Positions 7,562-14,504 of a stretch of 22,557 bases of DNA are shown piece after piece (position 1 is the first letter of the stretch; every line of letters starts with the position of its first letter). Source of the stretch: Pseudomonadales bacterium (GTDB lineage: Bacteria; Pseudomonadota; Gammaproteobacteria; Steroidobacterales; Steroidobacteraceae). The stretch is from positions 1-22,557 of the forward strand of contig JAGRJB010000213.1 of assembly GCA_020442965.1 (NCBI GenBank), written 5' to 3'. The position numbers and the translations under genes are program-made. The notes under the pieces were generated by a model, which was not told the DNA's origin, searched no databases, and was given only the letters and a program-made list of their open reading frames with translations.

Positions 7562-9465
7562 CCCGCGCTAGCGACGGATCGCGCAGCGACAGCCACGCGC
7601 GGTAGTAGCGGCGGTAGCGGGCAGCGCAACACCGCACACACGGTACGTAGCAATTCTGCTTCGGCGGTCGAGAGCTGCTCATCGTGCGCGATGGTCTTGA
7701 CGAGGCCCTCGATCAATGCGCGCTTGCCGTAAGGGTGCAATGTCTGCAACGCACGAAGTGCGCTTGCAAACTGCTGTGGCCAGTCAGCGATCGCACGATA
7801 ACTCGGGCGATCGCGTGGCAGCACCAATCCAAGTCCCGATTCATACGCCCGGCGAGCTCCTGTAGCGTCGGCACTGCCGTGGGTCGCCAGAACAGAGAAG
7901 ACGACCGCCATGGGCGCGATCAGTTGGGTGATGGTCTGAGTGCCAGCGACGCGCGGGCCCGTCAACTCATCGTTGAGCGCTGCACCAAGCATCAGGGCGA
8001 GCGAGCATTCGAATACATCGGTTTGACCGTCGAGCTGGGCCAACTGATCAACCGTTCGAAGCAGCTTGCGACGATCATCGAGTGTCAGTCGACGCAACGT
8101 CGGAAAAAGCAGCTGCAGTACCGGTAGCCGCAGTTGCGGCGCCAGTCCCGCGACAGTTCGCGTCTGTTGATCGACCGCCGGCAGCAGGCCCGTGCCGAAC
8201 GACCGCTCGACGATCTCGCGCTGGGCTGCCAGAACCTGCGGCTGTCGGCCGAGCAACGAGGCTAACAGCACGGGTAAGGCCAGTGCAGGCGACGCTGCCG
8301 CGTCGATGATCGCAGCGGGTACGTCCGCCCGCAAGCCCGCCGCATGCTCCACATGGATCGTCTGCGGATTGCCGACTCGTGCGGCGATGACCATGGGCTC
8401 TGCTGGTACTGCACGGCTCAGTGCGCTGGTCTGCAGATCGAGCTCATCAACAGCAGACGCTCCCCGCCGCAACGGCCGTTGGGCCAACGCGACGGCCCGA
8501 TCGTAGTCCTTGATCTGGAACGAGGGGTCCAACGCTTGAATCCGCTCGATCAGCGGCGGATGCGTGGCGAGCAGCCGCCGGACCTGCCCGCTGGCGAACA
8601 GCATGTGCGCGACCTCCTCGCCATCGGCAGTCTCGAGTCGCGAGCCGTGGTCCAAACCACCGATCTTGATCAGCGCTCCCTTGAGCCCTTGTGGATTGCG
8701 GGTGAACTGCACCGCTGAAGCATCAGCTAACTGCTCACGCTTGCGCGATACGGCCGCTTGTAGCAAGCGGCCAAAGAACAGGCCGACGTAACCGATGATC
8801 ATGATGCTGAGCGCGAGTACGAGCAGACCACCGCGACCGCGCCGGGAATCGCCGCCACCTGAACTATGACGCAGCACCGTTCTGCCGATTACCGCGATCG
8901 CCAGCAGGCCAAACAACCAGCCCATCAGGCGAATATTGAGCGCCATGTCGCCGTTCAAAATATGACTGAACTCGTGCGCGATGACGCCCTGCAGCTCTTC
9001 ACGCGACAGCCTTTGTAGCGCTCCCTGTGTCACGGCTACGGCCGCGTTGGCGGGTGTGTGTCCAGCGGCGAACGCATTGATGCCCGCTTCGTTCTCGAGG
9101 ACGTAGACTTCCGGCATGGGCACACCAGAGGCGATGGTCATCTCTTCGATCACGTTCAGAAGACGCTGCTGCAGCGGGTCCAGCGTACCGCGGTCGACTC
9201 GCGTACCGCCCAACGCGCGCGCAACTGCACCACCCCCATCGCGTAAGCTGAACGTCCGAAAGATGCTCGCACCGCAGATGATCGCGAGCGCGAAGAGCGT
9301 CGTTACGAAGAGCAGTGAGCCGACATCAACGCCAGGTTGAGAAGAGGCGAAGCCAGCGACCACCAGATCGATCGCGATGACTACGAGCGCAACCGAGACA
9401 AGGAAGGCAGCCAACAGCCAGCGTGTCTGTCGCCGCGCTGCCGCCTGCCGCGCGTAGAAATCCAT
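7558..9465 (-). CDS. M48 family membrane zinc metallopeptidase (HtpX/Ste24-like)
   Basis: A 635-residue integral membrane protease. Two N-terminal membrane helices (about 17-37 and 48-70) precede a cytoplasmic M48 catalytic region with zinc motif H164-E-F-S-H168 and downstream glutamate E244 in EQLAD, the expected third ligand. Two more hydrophobic segments lie between them (about 181-196 and 213-235). It is about twice the length of HtpX: roughly 300 residues follow the protease core, with helical segments such as LDDRRKLLRTVDQLAQLDGQ and IAHDEQLSTAEAELLRTV that resemble TerB-like helices (inference from pattern only). Its start is 6 bases after the lemA stop with no strong ribosome site, so translation is probably coupled. 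LemA plus M48 is a recurrent pair in proteobacteria, thought to act in membrane or envelope protein quality control. The substrate is unknown. Confidence 0.92.
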   Translation of the reverse strand: MDFYARQAAARRQTRWLLAAFLVSVALVVIAIDLVVAGFASSQPGVDVGSLLFVTTLFALAIICGASIFRTFSLRDGGGAVARALGGTRVDRGTLDPLQQRLLNVIEEMTIASGVPMPEVYVLENEAGINAFAAGHTPANAAVAVTQGALQRLSREELQGVIAHEFSHILNGDMALNIRLMGWLFGLLAIAVIGRTVLRHSSGGGDSRRGRGGLLVLALSIMIIGYVGLFFGRLLQAAVSRKREQLADASAVQFTRNPQGLKGALIKIGGLDHGSRLETADGEEVAHMLFASGQVRRLLATHPPLIERIQALDPSFQIKDYDRAVALAQRPLRRGASAVDELDLQTSALSRAVPAEPMVIAARVGNPQTIHVEHAAGLRADVPAAIIDAAASPALALPVLLASLLGRQPQVLAAQREIVERSFGTGLLPAVDQQTRTVAGLAPQLRLPVLQLLFPTLRRLTLDDRRKLLRTVDQLAQLDGQTDVFECSLALMLGAALNDELTGPRVAGTQTITQLIAPMAVVFSVLATHGSADATGARRAYESGLGLVLPRDRPSYRAIADWPQQFASALRALQTLHPYGKRALIEGLVKTIAHDEQLSTAEAELLRTVCAVLRCPLPPLLPRVAVAARSVASAG

Positions 9466-9471
9466 GCCTGG

Positions 9472-10059
9472 CTAACTGAACGATACCTTGGGCGCGTCGC
9501 GTGCTTCCGGCTTGCCAATGTCGAGCAACTGGGCCGCCAGGAAGTTGAACATCCCCGCGACGATGCTGCCGGGAAACATTTCGCGCTGGTTGTTATACGA
9601 CATGACCGTGTCATTGTAGGTCTGGCGCGCAAATGCCACCTTGTTCTCCGTACTCGTCAGTTCTTCCGTGAGCTGCATCATGTTCTGGTTGGCTTTGAGA
9701 TCCGGATAGGCCTCCGACAATGCGAACAGGCGCCCAAGCACGCCCGAGAGCGCGCCCTCCGCACTCGCCAGCTTCTGCATTGCGGCCGGGTTGCCGGGGT
9801 CCGCCGCGGCGCCCTTCAGTCCGTCGACCGCCGCATTGCGGGCTTTGATGACGGCTTCCAGCGTCTCGCGTTCGTGTTTCAAATAGCCCTTGGCGATCTC
9901 GACCAGATTCGGGATCAGGTCGTAACGACGCGTGAGTTGCACGTCGATCTGGGCGAATGCGTTCTTGTAGGCATTCCGCGCAGCTACCAACCGATTGTAG
10001 ATCCCGACGATGAACGCAACGACGCCCACGATCACCAGCAGCAAAATGATCCATTCCAT
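9472..10059 (-). CDS. lemA: LemA family membrane protein
   Basis: 195 residues, the usual LemA length. One N-terminal membrane helix (about 3-22, IILLLVIVGVVAFIVGIYN) anchors a long helical-bundle domain. Family landmarks are YDLIPNLVEIAKGYLKHE, ARNAAV, AYPDLKANQNM and the closing YNNQREMFPGSIVAGMF segment. AGAGGTGA just upstream is a good ribosome site and lies across the 3' end of the preceding small gene, only 3 bases away. It is followed 6 bases later by the M48 peptidase. LemA proteins have no settled biochemical function; the conserved pairing suggests that it partners or regulates the protease at the membrane. Confidence 0.95.
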   Translation of the reverse strand: MEWIILLLVIVGVVAFIVGIYNRLVAARNAYKNAFAQIDVQLTRRYDLIPNLVEIAKGYLKHERETLEAVIKARNAAVDGLKGAAADPGNPAAMQKLASAEGALSGVLGRLFALSEAYPDLKANQNMMQLTEELTSTENKVAFARQTYNDTVMSYNNQREMFPGSIVAGMFNFLAAQLLDIGKPEARDAPKVSFS

Positions 10060-10062
10060 ACG

Positions 10063-10410
10063 TCACCTCTTCTTTTTCGCAGTCTTCCTGGCGTTCTTCC
10101 GAGTAGCGGATTTCTTTGGCACCAACTCCTCCAACACCCGGAATAGGCTGGCAATGAACTCCTGACGCTCCGCGGCCAAGCGCTGCTCGAGTGCCGGAGC
10201 GAACTCATACGCATCGACCTCACCCGGCTTGAACGTGCCGCGCTTTGCGCCAATCGCTTCCATCGCCATCACGCGCTCGCGCAGCGCCCAGACTTCGCTC
10301 GCCAACGTCACTACCATGCTCAAGATCTTGTCAGTCGCCGGATCGGCGAAAAAATAGGGCCTGCCACCGCGAACGCTGCGGCGCATCGGCTGCCTGTCTG
10401 GTGCTTTCAT
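10063..10410 (-). CDS. Hypothetical protein with lysine-rich tail (115 aa)
   Basis: Not recognised. The ATG at 10410 is preceded by GAGGAG at a spacing of about four bases, a strong ribosome site, so the longer open frame upstream is not used. The N-terminus is basic (MKAPDRQPMRRSVRGGRPYFF). A predicted helix (ILSMVVTLASEVWALRERVMAMEAIG) and a second helix (EQRLAAERQEFIASLFRVLEEL) follow, and the last ~17 residues are Lys/Arg-rich (KKSATRKNARKTAKKKR), like a nucleic-acid-binding or phasin-like tail. No membrane segment or signal peptide is visible. It sits 3 bases before lemA and 58 bases after the methyltransferase, so it is probably co-transcribed with both. Confidence 0.82.
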   Translation of the reverse strand: MKAPDRQPMRRSVRGGRPYFFADPATDKILSMVVTLASEVWALRERVMAMEAIGAKRGTFKPGEVDAYEFAPALEQRLAAERQEFIASLFRVLEELVPKKSATRKNARKTAKKKR

Positions 10411-10468
10411 CGGGCTCCTCGTCTTACCCGCAAGCGCGAGGCGAGTTCCGCCAGTTGCACGCATCGGA

Positions 10469-11656
10469 TCATTTCCAGGCTCCAAAACAATACCACTGCA
10501 AGCCGTCCGACAAACGGCCTGTCTTGTCGCTGTCGACCGACCCGGGTGCGCGCACGGCATTCGCGATGGCCTGCTCGCCGAACCAGGCGATCGAAGGTAC
10601 CACGAACTGCACATAGTTAGCGGAACTGAAGCCCGCCTGTTCGCAAAGCTGCTGCGGGACCAGATCACGGAACGGCTTGTAGTAAGGTTCATTGTTGTAT
10701 GAGCTGTCCCAATCGAGGTAGAACGCGTCGTACGGCGACAACTGCGCGTTCGGCGGCAATTCCATGTGCAGCATCAGACCGCCCGGCCGCAGCACCCGAT
10801 ACGCCTCTGCGAGCACGCGCGTAATATCCTTGCGCGGTACCTCATGTAGGAACATCGACGAGAAGACGACATCGAAACTCGCGTCCGGATACTTGAGTTC
10901 GGTCGCGTTCATCTGCTCGAAATCGACCGCACGGTCCTGCGCCTGCGCGCGCGCATGTGCGTAGCGCAGGCACGGTGCGGCGACATCGACGCCGCGTACG
11001 CGTGCTGCGGGATACGTATCTTTCCAGGAACCGGTGTTGTGCCCGATCGTGCACCCAAGATCGAGCACATCCTGCGGCTTGAACCCTGGATACCGCGCTT
11101 TGACAAAACGCGAAATGCTCTGGCCGATGTCATCGAGATTCTGACCCATCAGCCCGAATGAGAATACCGCGAGACCATTGTCATATAACGAGCCAGCCGC
11201 GAGATCATCTTTCTCATACTCGCCGTCGTAATTGCCGGGCATCAGATGAACATCGAGTGCCGATACCGAGCGCGGCACCGGCAGGTTCGCATCGAGCTTG
11301 AGTGAGCCGGACTTGCGGCGCGTGGCCAGCGACTTGGCCTTCTGCTTGAGGTCCGCGCGCTGCCGCTCGAGCGGCGGAAAGACCGACTGCCAAACCATGT
11401 CCTGCGCGGTCACGCGCAACGACGAGTAAAACTTGAAGTACTCGTTAGGGCGAATCGCCTGGTGAACCTGTGGCCCGTCTTGCGGAGCACGGCCCGCCTT
11501 GCGACGAAACGCTGGTTCCACCTCTGCGTCGTAAACGGCGCGCATACCGTTCGCCATGTCGTTCAGGACATGGGAACGCAGCCCTGCGACAAAGTTCATG
11601 CGCGCCTGTTCGTCGCGGGTCTTGCCAAGACGCAAGTCATGTTTGAGGTCGAGCAT
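10469..11656 (-). CDS. Class I SAM-dependent methyltransferase
   Basis: 395 residues. The C-terminal half is a Rossmann-fold methyltransferase: motif I V197-L-D-L-G-C-T-I-G, acidic strand-2 end RGVDVAAPCL, then NATELKYPDASFDVVFSSMFLHEVP and VLRPGGLMLHMELPP, as in the UbiE/Methyltransf_11 group. About 180 residues precede the fold (basic and helical, with KFYSSLRVTAQDMVWQSV) and are not recognised; they may set substrate specificity. The ATG at 11656 has GAGG about 8 bases upstream; an in-frame TTG at 11674 would add six residues but is less likely. It is the first gene of the apparent methyltransferase-hypothetical-lemA-M48 operon and diverges from fimT across a spacer with a CRP-like site. 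The methyl acceptor is unknown. Confidence 0.9.
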   Translation of the reverse strand: MLDLKHDLRLGKTRDEQARMNFVAGLRSHVLNDMANGMRAVYDAEVEPAFRRKAGRAPQDGPQVHQAIRPNEYFKFYSSLRVTAQDMVWQSVFPPLERQRADLKQKAKSLATRRKSGSLKLDANLPVPRSVSALDVHLMPGNYDGEYEKDDLAAGSLYDNGLAVFSFGLMGQNLDDIGQSISRFVKARYPGFKPQDVLDLGCTIGHNTGSWKDTYPAARVRGVDVAAPCLRYAHARAQAQDRAVDFEQMNATELKYPDASFDVVFSSMFLHEVPRKDITRVLAEAYRVLRPGGLMLHMELPPNAQLSPYDAFYLDWDSSYNNEPYYKPFRDLVPQQLCEQAGFSSANYVQFVVPSIAWFGEQAIANAVRAPGSVDSDKTGRLSDGLQWYCFGAWK

Positions 11657-11730
11657 GGCGATACCCTCGTACAAGTTGGGACGGTGCGATCATCGACACT
11701 GCCACGCGGTCGCAGTTATGTCGAGTGGCT

Positions 11731-11750
11731 GCTGTGAACCAAGTCACAGC
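11731..11750. promoter_or_regulatory. Perfect CRP/Vfr/Clp-type palindrome between methyltransferase and fimT
   Basis: TGTGA at 11733-11737 and TCACA at 11744-11748, separated by six bases, match the CRP-family consensus at all ten fixed positions; the symmetry extends two more bases on each side (GC...GC). The site is centred about 62 bases before the fimT ATG and 84 bases before the methyltransferase ATG, so it could serve either promoter. Vfr in Pseudomonas regulates type IV pilus genes, and Clp in Xanthomonas is the c-di-GMP-responsive homologue. No convincing -10/-35 pair is visible nearby. Confidence 0.6.
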
Positions 11751-11802
11751 GCGCGCCGTCGACGCCGGTGGATCGCCCACTGGTCGGACATCCTAGCAGG
11801 AC

Positions 11803-12381
11803 ATGCCGGACGCGCCTCAAATAGCGCTCATGAGAACGCTCACCGGCAAACCGCAAAGCGGCTACACGCTGCTCGAGCTGATGACCGCCATCGCCATTCT
11901 CGGCATCCTGCTGGGGATCGCTGTTCCGAGCTTTCGCGAGTACACGCGCAACAGCCGCGCGACGGCCGCGCAGAATGACCTGGTCACATCGCTCGCGCTG
12001 GCGCGCAATGAATCGCTCAAGCGTAGTCGCGCTGTGACCGTCTGTGCGTCGACGGACAGCCTCACCTGTAGCGGTAGCACAGACTGGTCCACGGGCTGGA
12101 TCGTGTTCACCGATGGTGGCGCCGCCGGCGTAGTAGACGCTGGCATCGACGCGCTCTTGCAAGTCGGCTCGACTGGCCACCCCGATGTCGTTCTGGTGAG
12201 TGATACGCGGGGCGGCGCGGTCGCCACTTCATTCCTGCGCTACGGACCAACGGGTTTGCTGGTGCCGCTCGCACGCGGCTCATTCGATATCTACGGCACG
12301 GGTTGTTATGGCCCCAATCGTCTGCAATTCAACGTCACGCCGACCGGCACGCCCAGCGTCGCGCGCGTCAACTGCCCCTAG
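11803..12381 (+). CDS. fimT: Minor pseudopilin FimT/GspH (first cluster)
   Basis: 192 residues from this ATG. A type III prepilin leader ends at Gly20, and the mature protein begins YTLLELMTAIAILG with Glu at +5, for processing by PilD. The GspH-like domain that follows carries the Cys pair in VCASTDSLTC and the WSTGWIVFTDGG signature, with a second Cys pair near the C-terminus (GTGCYGPN, VNCP). FimT/FimU proteins belong to the tip/priming complex of the type IV pilus; FimT homologues in some species bind DNA during natural transformation. An in-frame ATG at 11830 would give a more usual 11-residue leader. AGCAGG lies too close to 11803 to be an ideal ribosome site, so the start is uncertain. 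First gene of the operon, 9 bases before pilV. Confidence 0.9.
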   Translation: MPDAPQIALMRTLTGKPQSGYTLLELMTAIAILGILLGIAVPSFREYTRNSRATAAQNDLVTSLALARNESLKRSRAVTVCASTDSLTCSGSTDWSTGWIVFTDGGAAGVVDAGIDALLQVGSTGHPDVVLVSDTRGGAVATSFLRYGPTGLLVPLARGSFDIYGTGCYGPNRLQFNVTPTGTPSVARVNCP

Positions 12382-12390
12382 GTCCTCCGC

Positions 12391-12867
12391 ATGATCACCA
12401 CTAATCATTCCGGTCAACCCTCGGTGCGTGGCTTCACTATGGTCGAGGCGTTGGTGGCGCTGCTCGTGCTGTCGATTGGGCTATTGGGCGTCGGCCTGAT
12501 GCAATTCTCCAGCCTGCGCTCCAATCACGGCTCATCGCTGCGCTCGCAGGCGACCTTCCTGGCCTACGACATTGCCGATCGCATGCGCGCGAATCGCGCC
12601 GCTGCGATCGATGGTGGCGAGTACGACATCGCATTAGCTGCGGCTGGCGCGTCCGGAACGGTCGCCGGCGACGACCTTATTCGCTGGAAACAGAGTCTCG
12701 CCGACACTTTGCCAGGCGGCGATGGTTCGGTGGCGCGCACCCAGGTCACGAATGCTGCCGGTGGAACACCGATCACGGTCACGACCTTCACGGTTACCGT
12801 GCGCTGGAACGATTCGCGCGATCCGGCCGAAGCGCCGCTGCAGTTCGTGATGGAGACCCAACTATGA
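12391..12867 (+). CDS. pilV: Minor pilin PilV (first cluster)
   Basis: 158 residues with a 14-residue leader ending in Gly, then FTMVEALVALLVLSIGLLGVG with Glu at +5. The conserved PilV block SQATFLAYDIADRMRANR is present, and the C-terminus carries a beta-rich segment (TVTVRWNDSRDPA). With PilW, PilX and FimT it forms the minor pilin priming complex under the pilus tip. AGGT, overlapping the fimT stop, serves as a weak ribosome site 8 bases upstream. Its stop overlaps the pilW start (ATGA), which indicates translational coupling. Confidence 0.95.
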   Translation: MITTNHSGQPSVRGFTMVEALVALLVLSIGLLGVGLMQFSSLRSNHGSSLRSQATFLAYDIADRMRANRAAAIDGGEYDIALAAAGASGTVAGDDLIRWKQSLADTLPGGDGSVARTQVTNAAGGTPITVTTFTVTVRWNDSRDPAEAPLQFVMETQL

Positions 12868-13913
12868 TGCGCTATCGAGCAAGCGGCTTCAGCATCGTCG
12901 AACTGATGGTGGCGATGACGCTGAGTCTCGTATTGTTAGCCGGTGCGCTCGCGATCACGTACAGCTCGCGCGTCACCTTCGGCGAGAACGAGCGCGTCGG
13001 ACGCCTGCAGGAGAACGGGCGCTTCGCGATCGAGCTGCTGTCGCGCGACTTGCGCGGCGCCGGATTCGGTGGCTGCATGCGCGGCGTCACCTTCAATTCC
13101 ACGCTCAATAGCGCGACGACGCCACTGTGGGATTTCACGCAGCCCGTGCAAGGCTTCGAACACACGGGCACGGGCACCTGGTCACCTGGTTTGCCGGCAG
13201 TTGTTACAAGTCCGCGCGCCGACGGTGGCGACGTGGTCATGGTGCGCATATCACAGACCAATGCCGGGCTGCAACGGCTACGAACCAGTACCGCGATGGC
13301 CAGCTCCACGTCCGACATCGTCGTCGACAAAGATCCCAACGACACGCTGCCAAATGGCCAGACGGTACTGGTTAGCGACTGCTCCGCCGCCAGCGTCTTC
13401 GCGGTCACCGCTTTCCTGGCTGGCGGCGCAACGGCGACCCTGCAGCACACAGCCGGTGGCGCAGTAGGCGTGGGCCCCGGGAATGCGACTGCCGATGTGG
13501 GCCCCGCGTTCCGTGATGGCGCGACCATTGTGCCGGTCGATACCGTGATCTATTACGTACGCGACAGCGACACGCTTCGCAATGGCGCTCGCAATCCCGC
13601 GCTCTGGCGTATTGTCGGCAACGGCGCGCCGCTCGAGCTGGTCGAGGGCGTGGAATCACTGCAGATTTTGTACGGCGAAGATACCAACGGCGACCAGCTA
13701 GTCGACAACTATGTCACCGCCGCTGCGGTTGGCAACTGGAATCGCGTGATCGCGATCAGTCTCTCGATGCTGGTGCGCTCAGTCGAACCCAATTCACCTG
13801 AGGTCGACAACCGCACATACACGCTGCTCGGCACCAACGTCGGGCCATTCAACGACCGCTATCAACGCACGATCTTCACGACCACCGTGGCGTTGCGCAA
13901 TGCGACCAGCTGA
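12864..13913 (+). CDS. pilW: Minor pilin PilW (first cluster)
   Basis: 349 residues. A short leader (MMRYRASG) precedes FSIVELMVAMTLSLVLLAG, with Glu at +5. PilW landmarks follow: NERVGRLQENGRFAIELLSRDLRGAGFGGC in the first 75 residues, LVEGVESLQILYGED in the C-terminal third, and the ending GPFNDRYQRTIFTTTVALRN. PilW is one of the core minor pilins that prime pilus assembly and support PilY1 at the tip. It starts in a 4-base overlap with pilV; a second Met at 12867 is an equivalent start. An internal Cys pair (GGC, SDCS) may form a disulfide. Confidence 0.95.
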   Translation: MMRYRASGFSIVELMVAMTLSLVLLAGALAITYSSRVTFGENERVGRLQENGRFAIELLSRDLRGAGFGGCMRGVTFNSTLNSATTPLWDFTQPVQGFEHTGTGTWSPGLPAVVTSPRADGGDVVMVRISQTNAGLQRLRTSTAMASSTSDIVVDKDPNDTLPNGQTVLVSDCSAASVFAVTAFLAGGATATLQHTAGGAVGVGPGNATADVGPAFRDGATIVPVDTVIYYVRDSDTLRNGARNPALWRIVGNGAPLELVEGVESLQILYGEDTNGDQLVDNYVTAAAVGNWNRVIAISLSMLVRSVEPNSPEVDNRTYTLLGTNVGPFNDRYQRTIFTTTVALRNATS

Positions 13914-13926
13914 GCCCGGAGCCCCT

Positions 13927-14484
13927 ATGTCATCGCTCACTAACACCACACCCGCAACGCGACGCACCCAGCACGGCGCCATCCTGGTGACCAGCCTGTT
14001 GTTACTGCTGGTGTTGACGATCATCGGTATTACCGCCATGCAGATGACGCAGATGCAGGAGCGCATGGCCGGGAGCACGCGCGACGTCAATCTAGCATTT
14101 CAGGGCGCCGAGGCCGCGCTGCGCGATGGTGAGGCGCTGATTCGACGACAGATCGCGCGCCCCATCGGCTGTGTCACAGCTCCTTGCGACTTCTGGTCCG
14201 ACGGGATTCTCCCGGACCCGTCACAGCGCGGCGACCCATGGTGGAACGTGAACGCGCTGGAACTCGAGCCCGATGGCGACCGAACCACAACGACCCAGGA
14301 CATGCCCGAGCTAAACGCAGACCCACGGTTTATCGTCGAGAGTCTGCCCGTCGTGTCCGACACCCTCACCGTAGGCCATGAAGCGCCGGCGGTAAAGGAC
14401 GTGTACCGCGTAACGGGACGCTCAACCGGTGGCAGCGGCAACGCGCGCACCGTACTCGAATCCACGTTTACCCGTCGTTACTAA
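13927..14484 (+). CDS. pilX: Minor pilin PilX (first cluster)
   Basis: 185 residues. GGAG (13918-13921) five bases before the ATG at 13927 decides this start over the in-frame ATG at 13900, which overlaps pilW and has no ribosome site. The leader ends in Gly17; the mature N-terminus, AILVTSLLLLLVLTIIGITAM, lacks Glu at +5, as expected for PilX/GspK-type pilins that sit at the very tip. The family block MQMTQMQERMAG, then FQGAEAALRDGEALI, is present, with a Cys pair in GCVTAPCDFW. It is thought to initiate the priming complex together with PilY1. Confidence 0.94.
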   Translation: MSSLTNTTPATRRTQHGAILVTSLLLLLVLTIIGITAMQMTQMQERMAGSTRDVNLAFQGAEAALRDGEALIRRQIARPIGCVTAPCDFWSDGILPDPSQRGDPWWNVNALELEPDGDRTTTTQDMPELNADPRFIVESLPVVSDTLTVGHEAPAVKDVYRVTGRSTGGSGNARTVLESTFTRRY

Positions 14485-14504
14485 CGACTTGAGGGTAGTT
14501 TATC

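Noticed and set aside
9337..10146. Plus-strand open frame (269 codons)
   Set aside because: Antisense to lemA and the start of the M48 gene, both confidently identified by motif.
11657..11674. TTG start six codons upstream for the methyltransferase
   Set aside because: The GAGG ribosome site lies inside this stretch and points to the ATG at 11656.
13900..13926. Earlier ATG for the first pilX
   Set aside because: No ribosome site and overlaps pilW; GGAG precedes the ATG at 13927 at good spacing.
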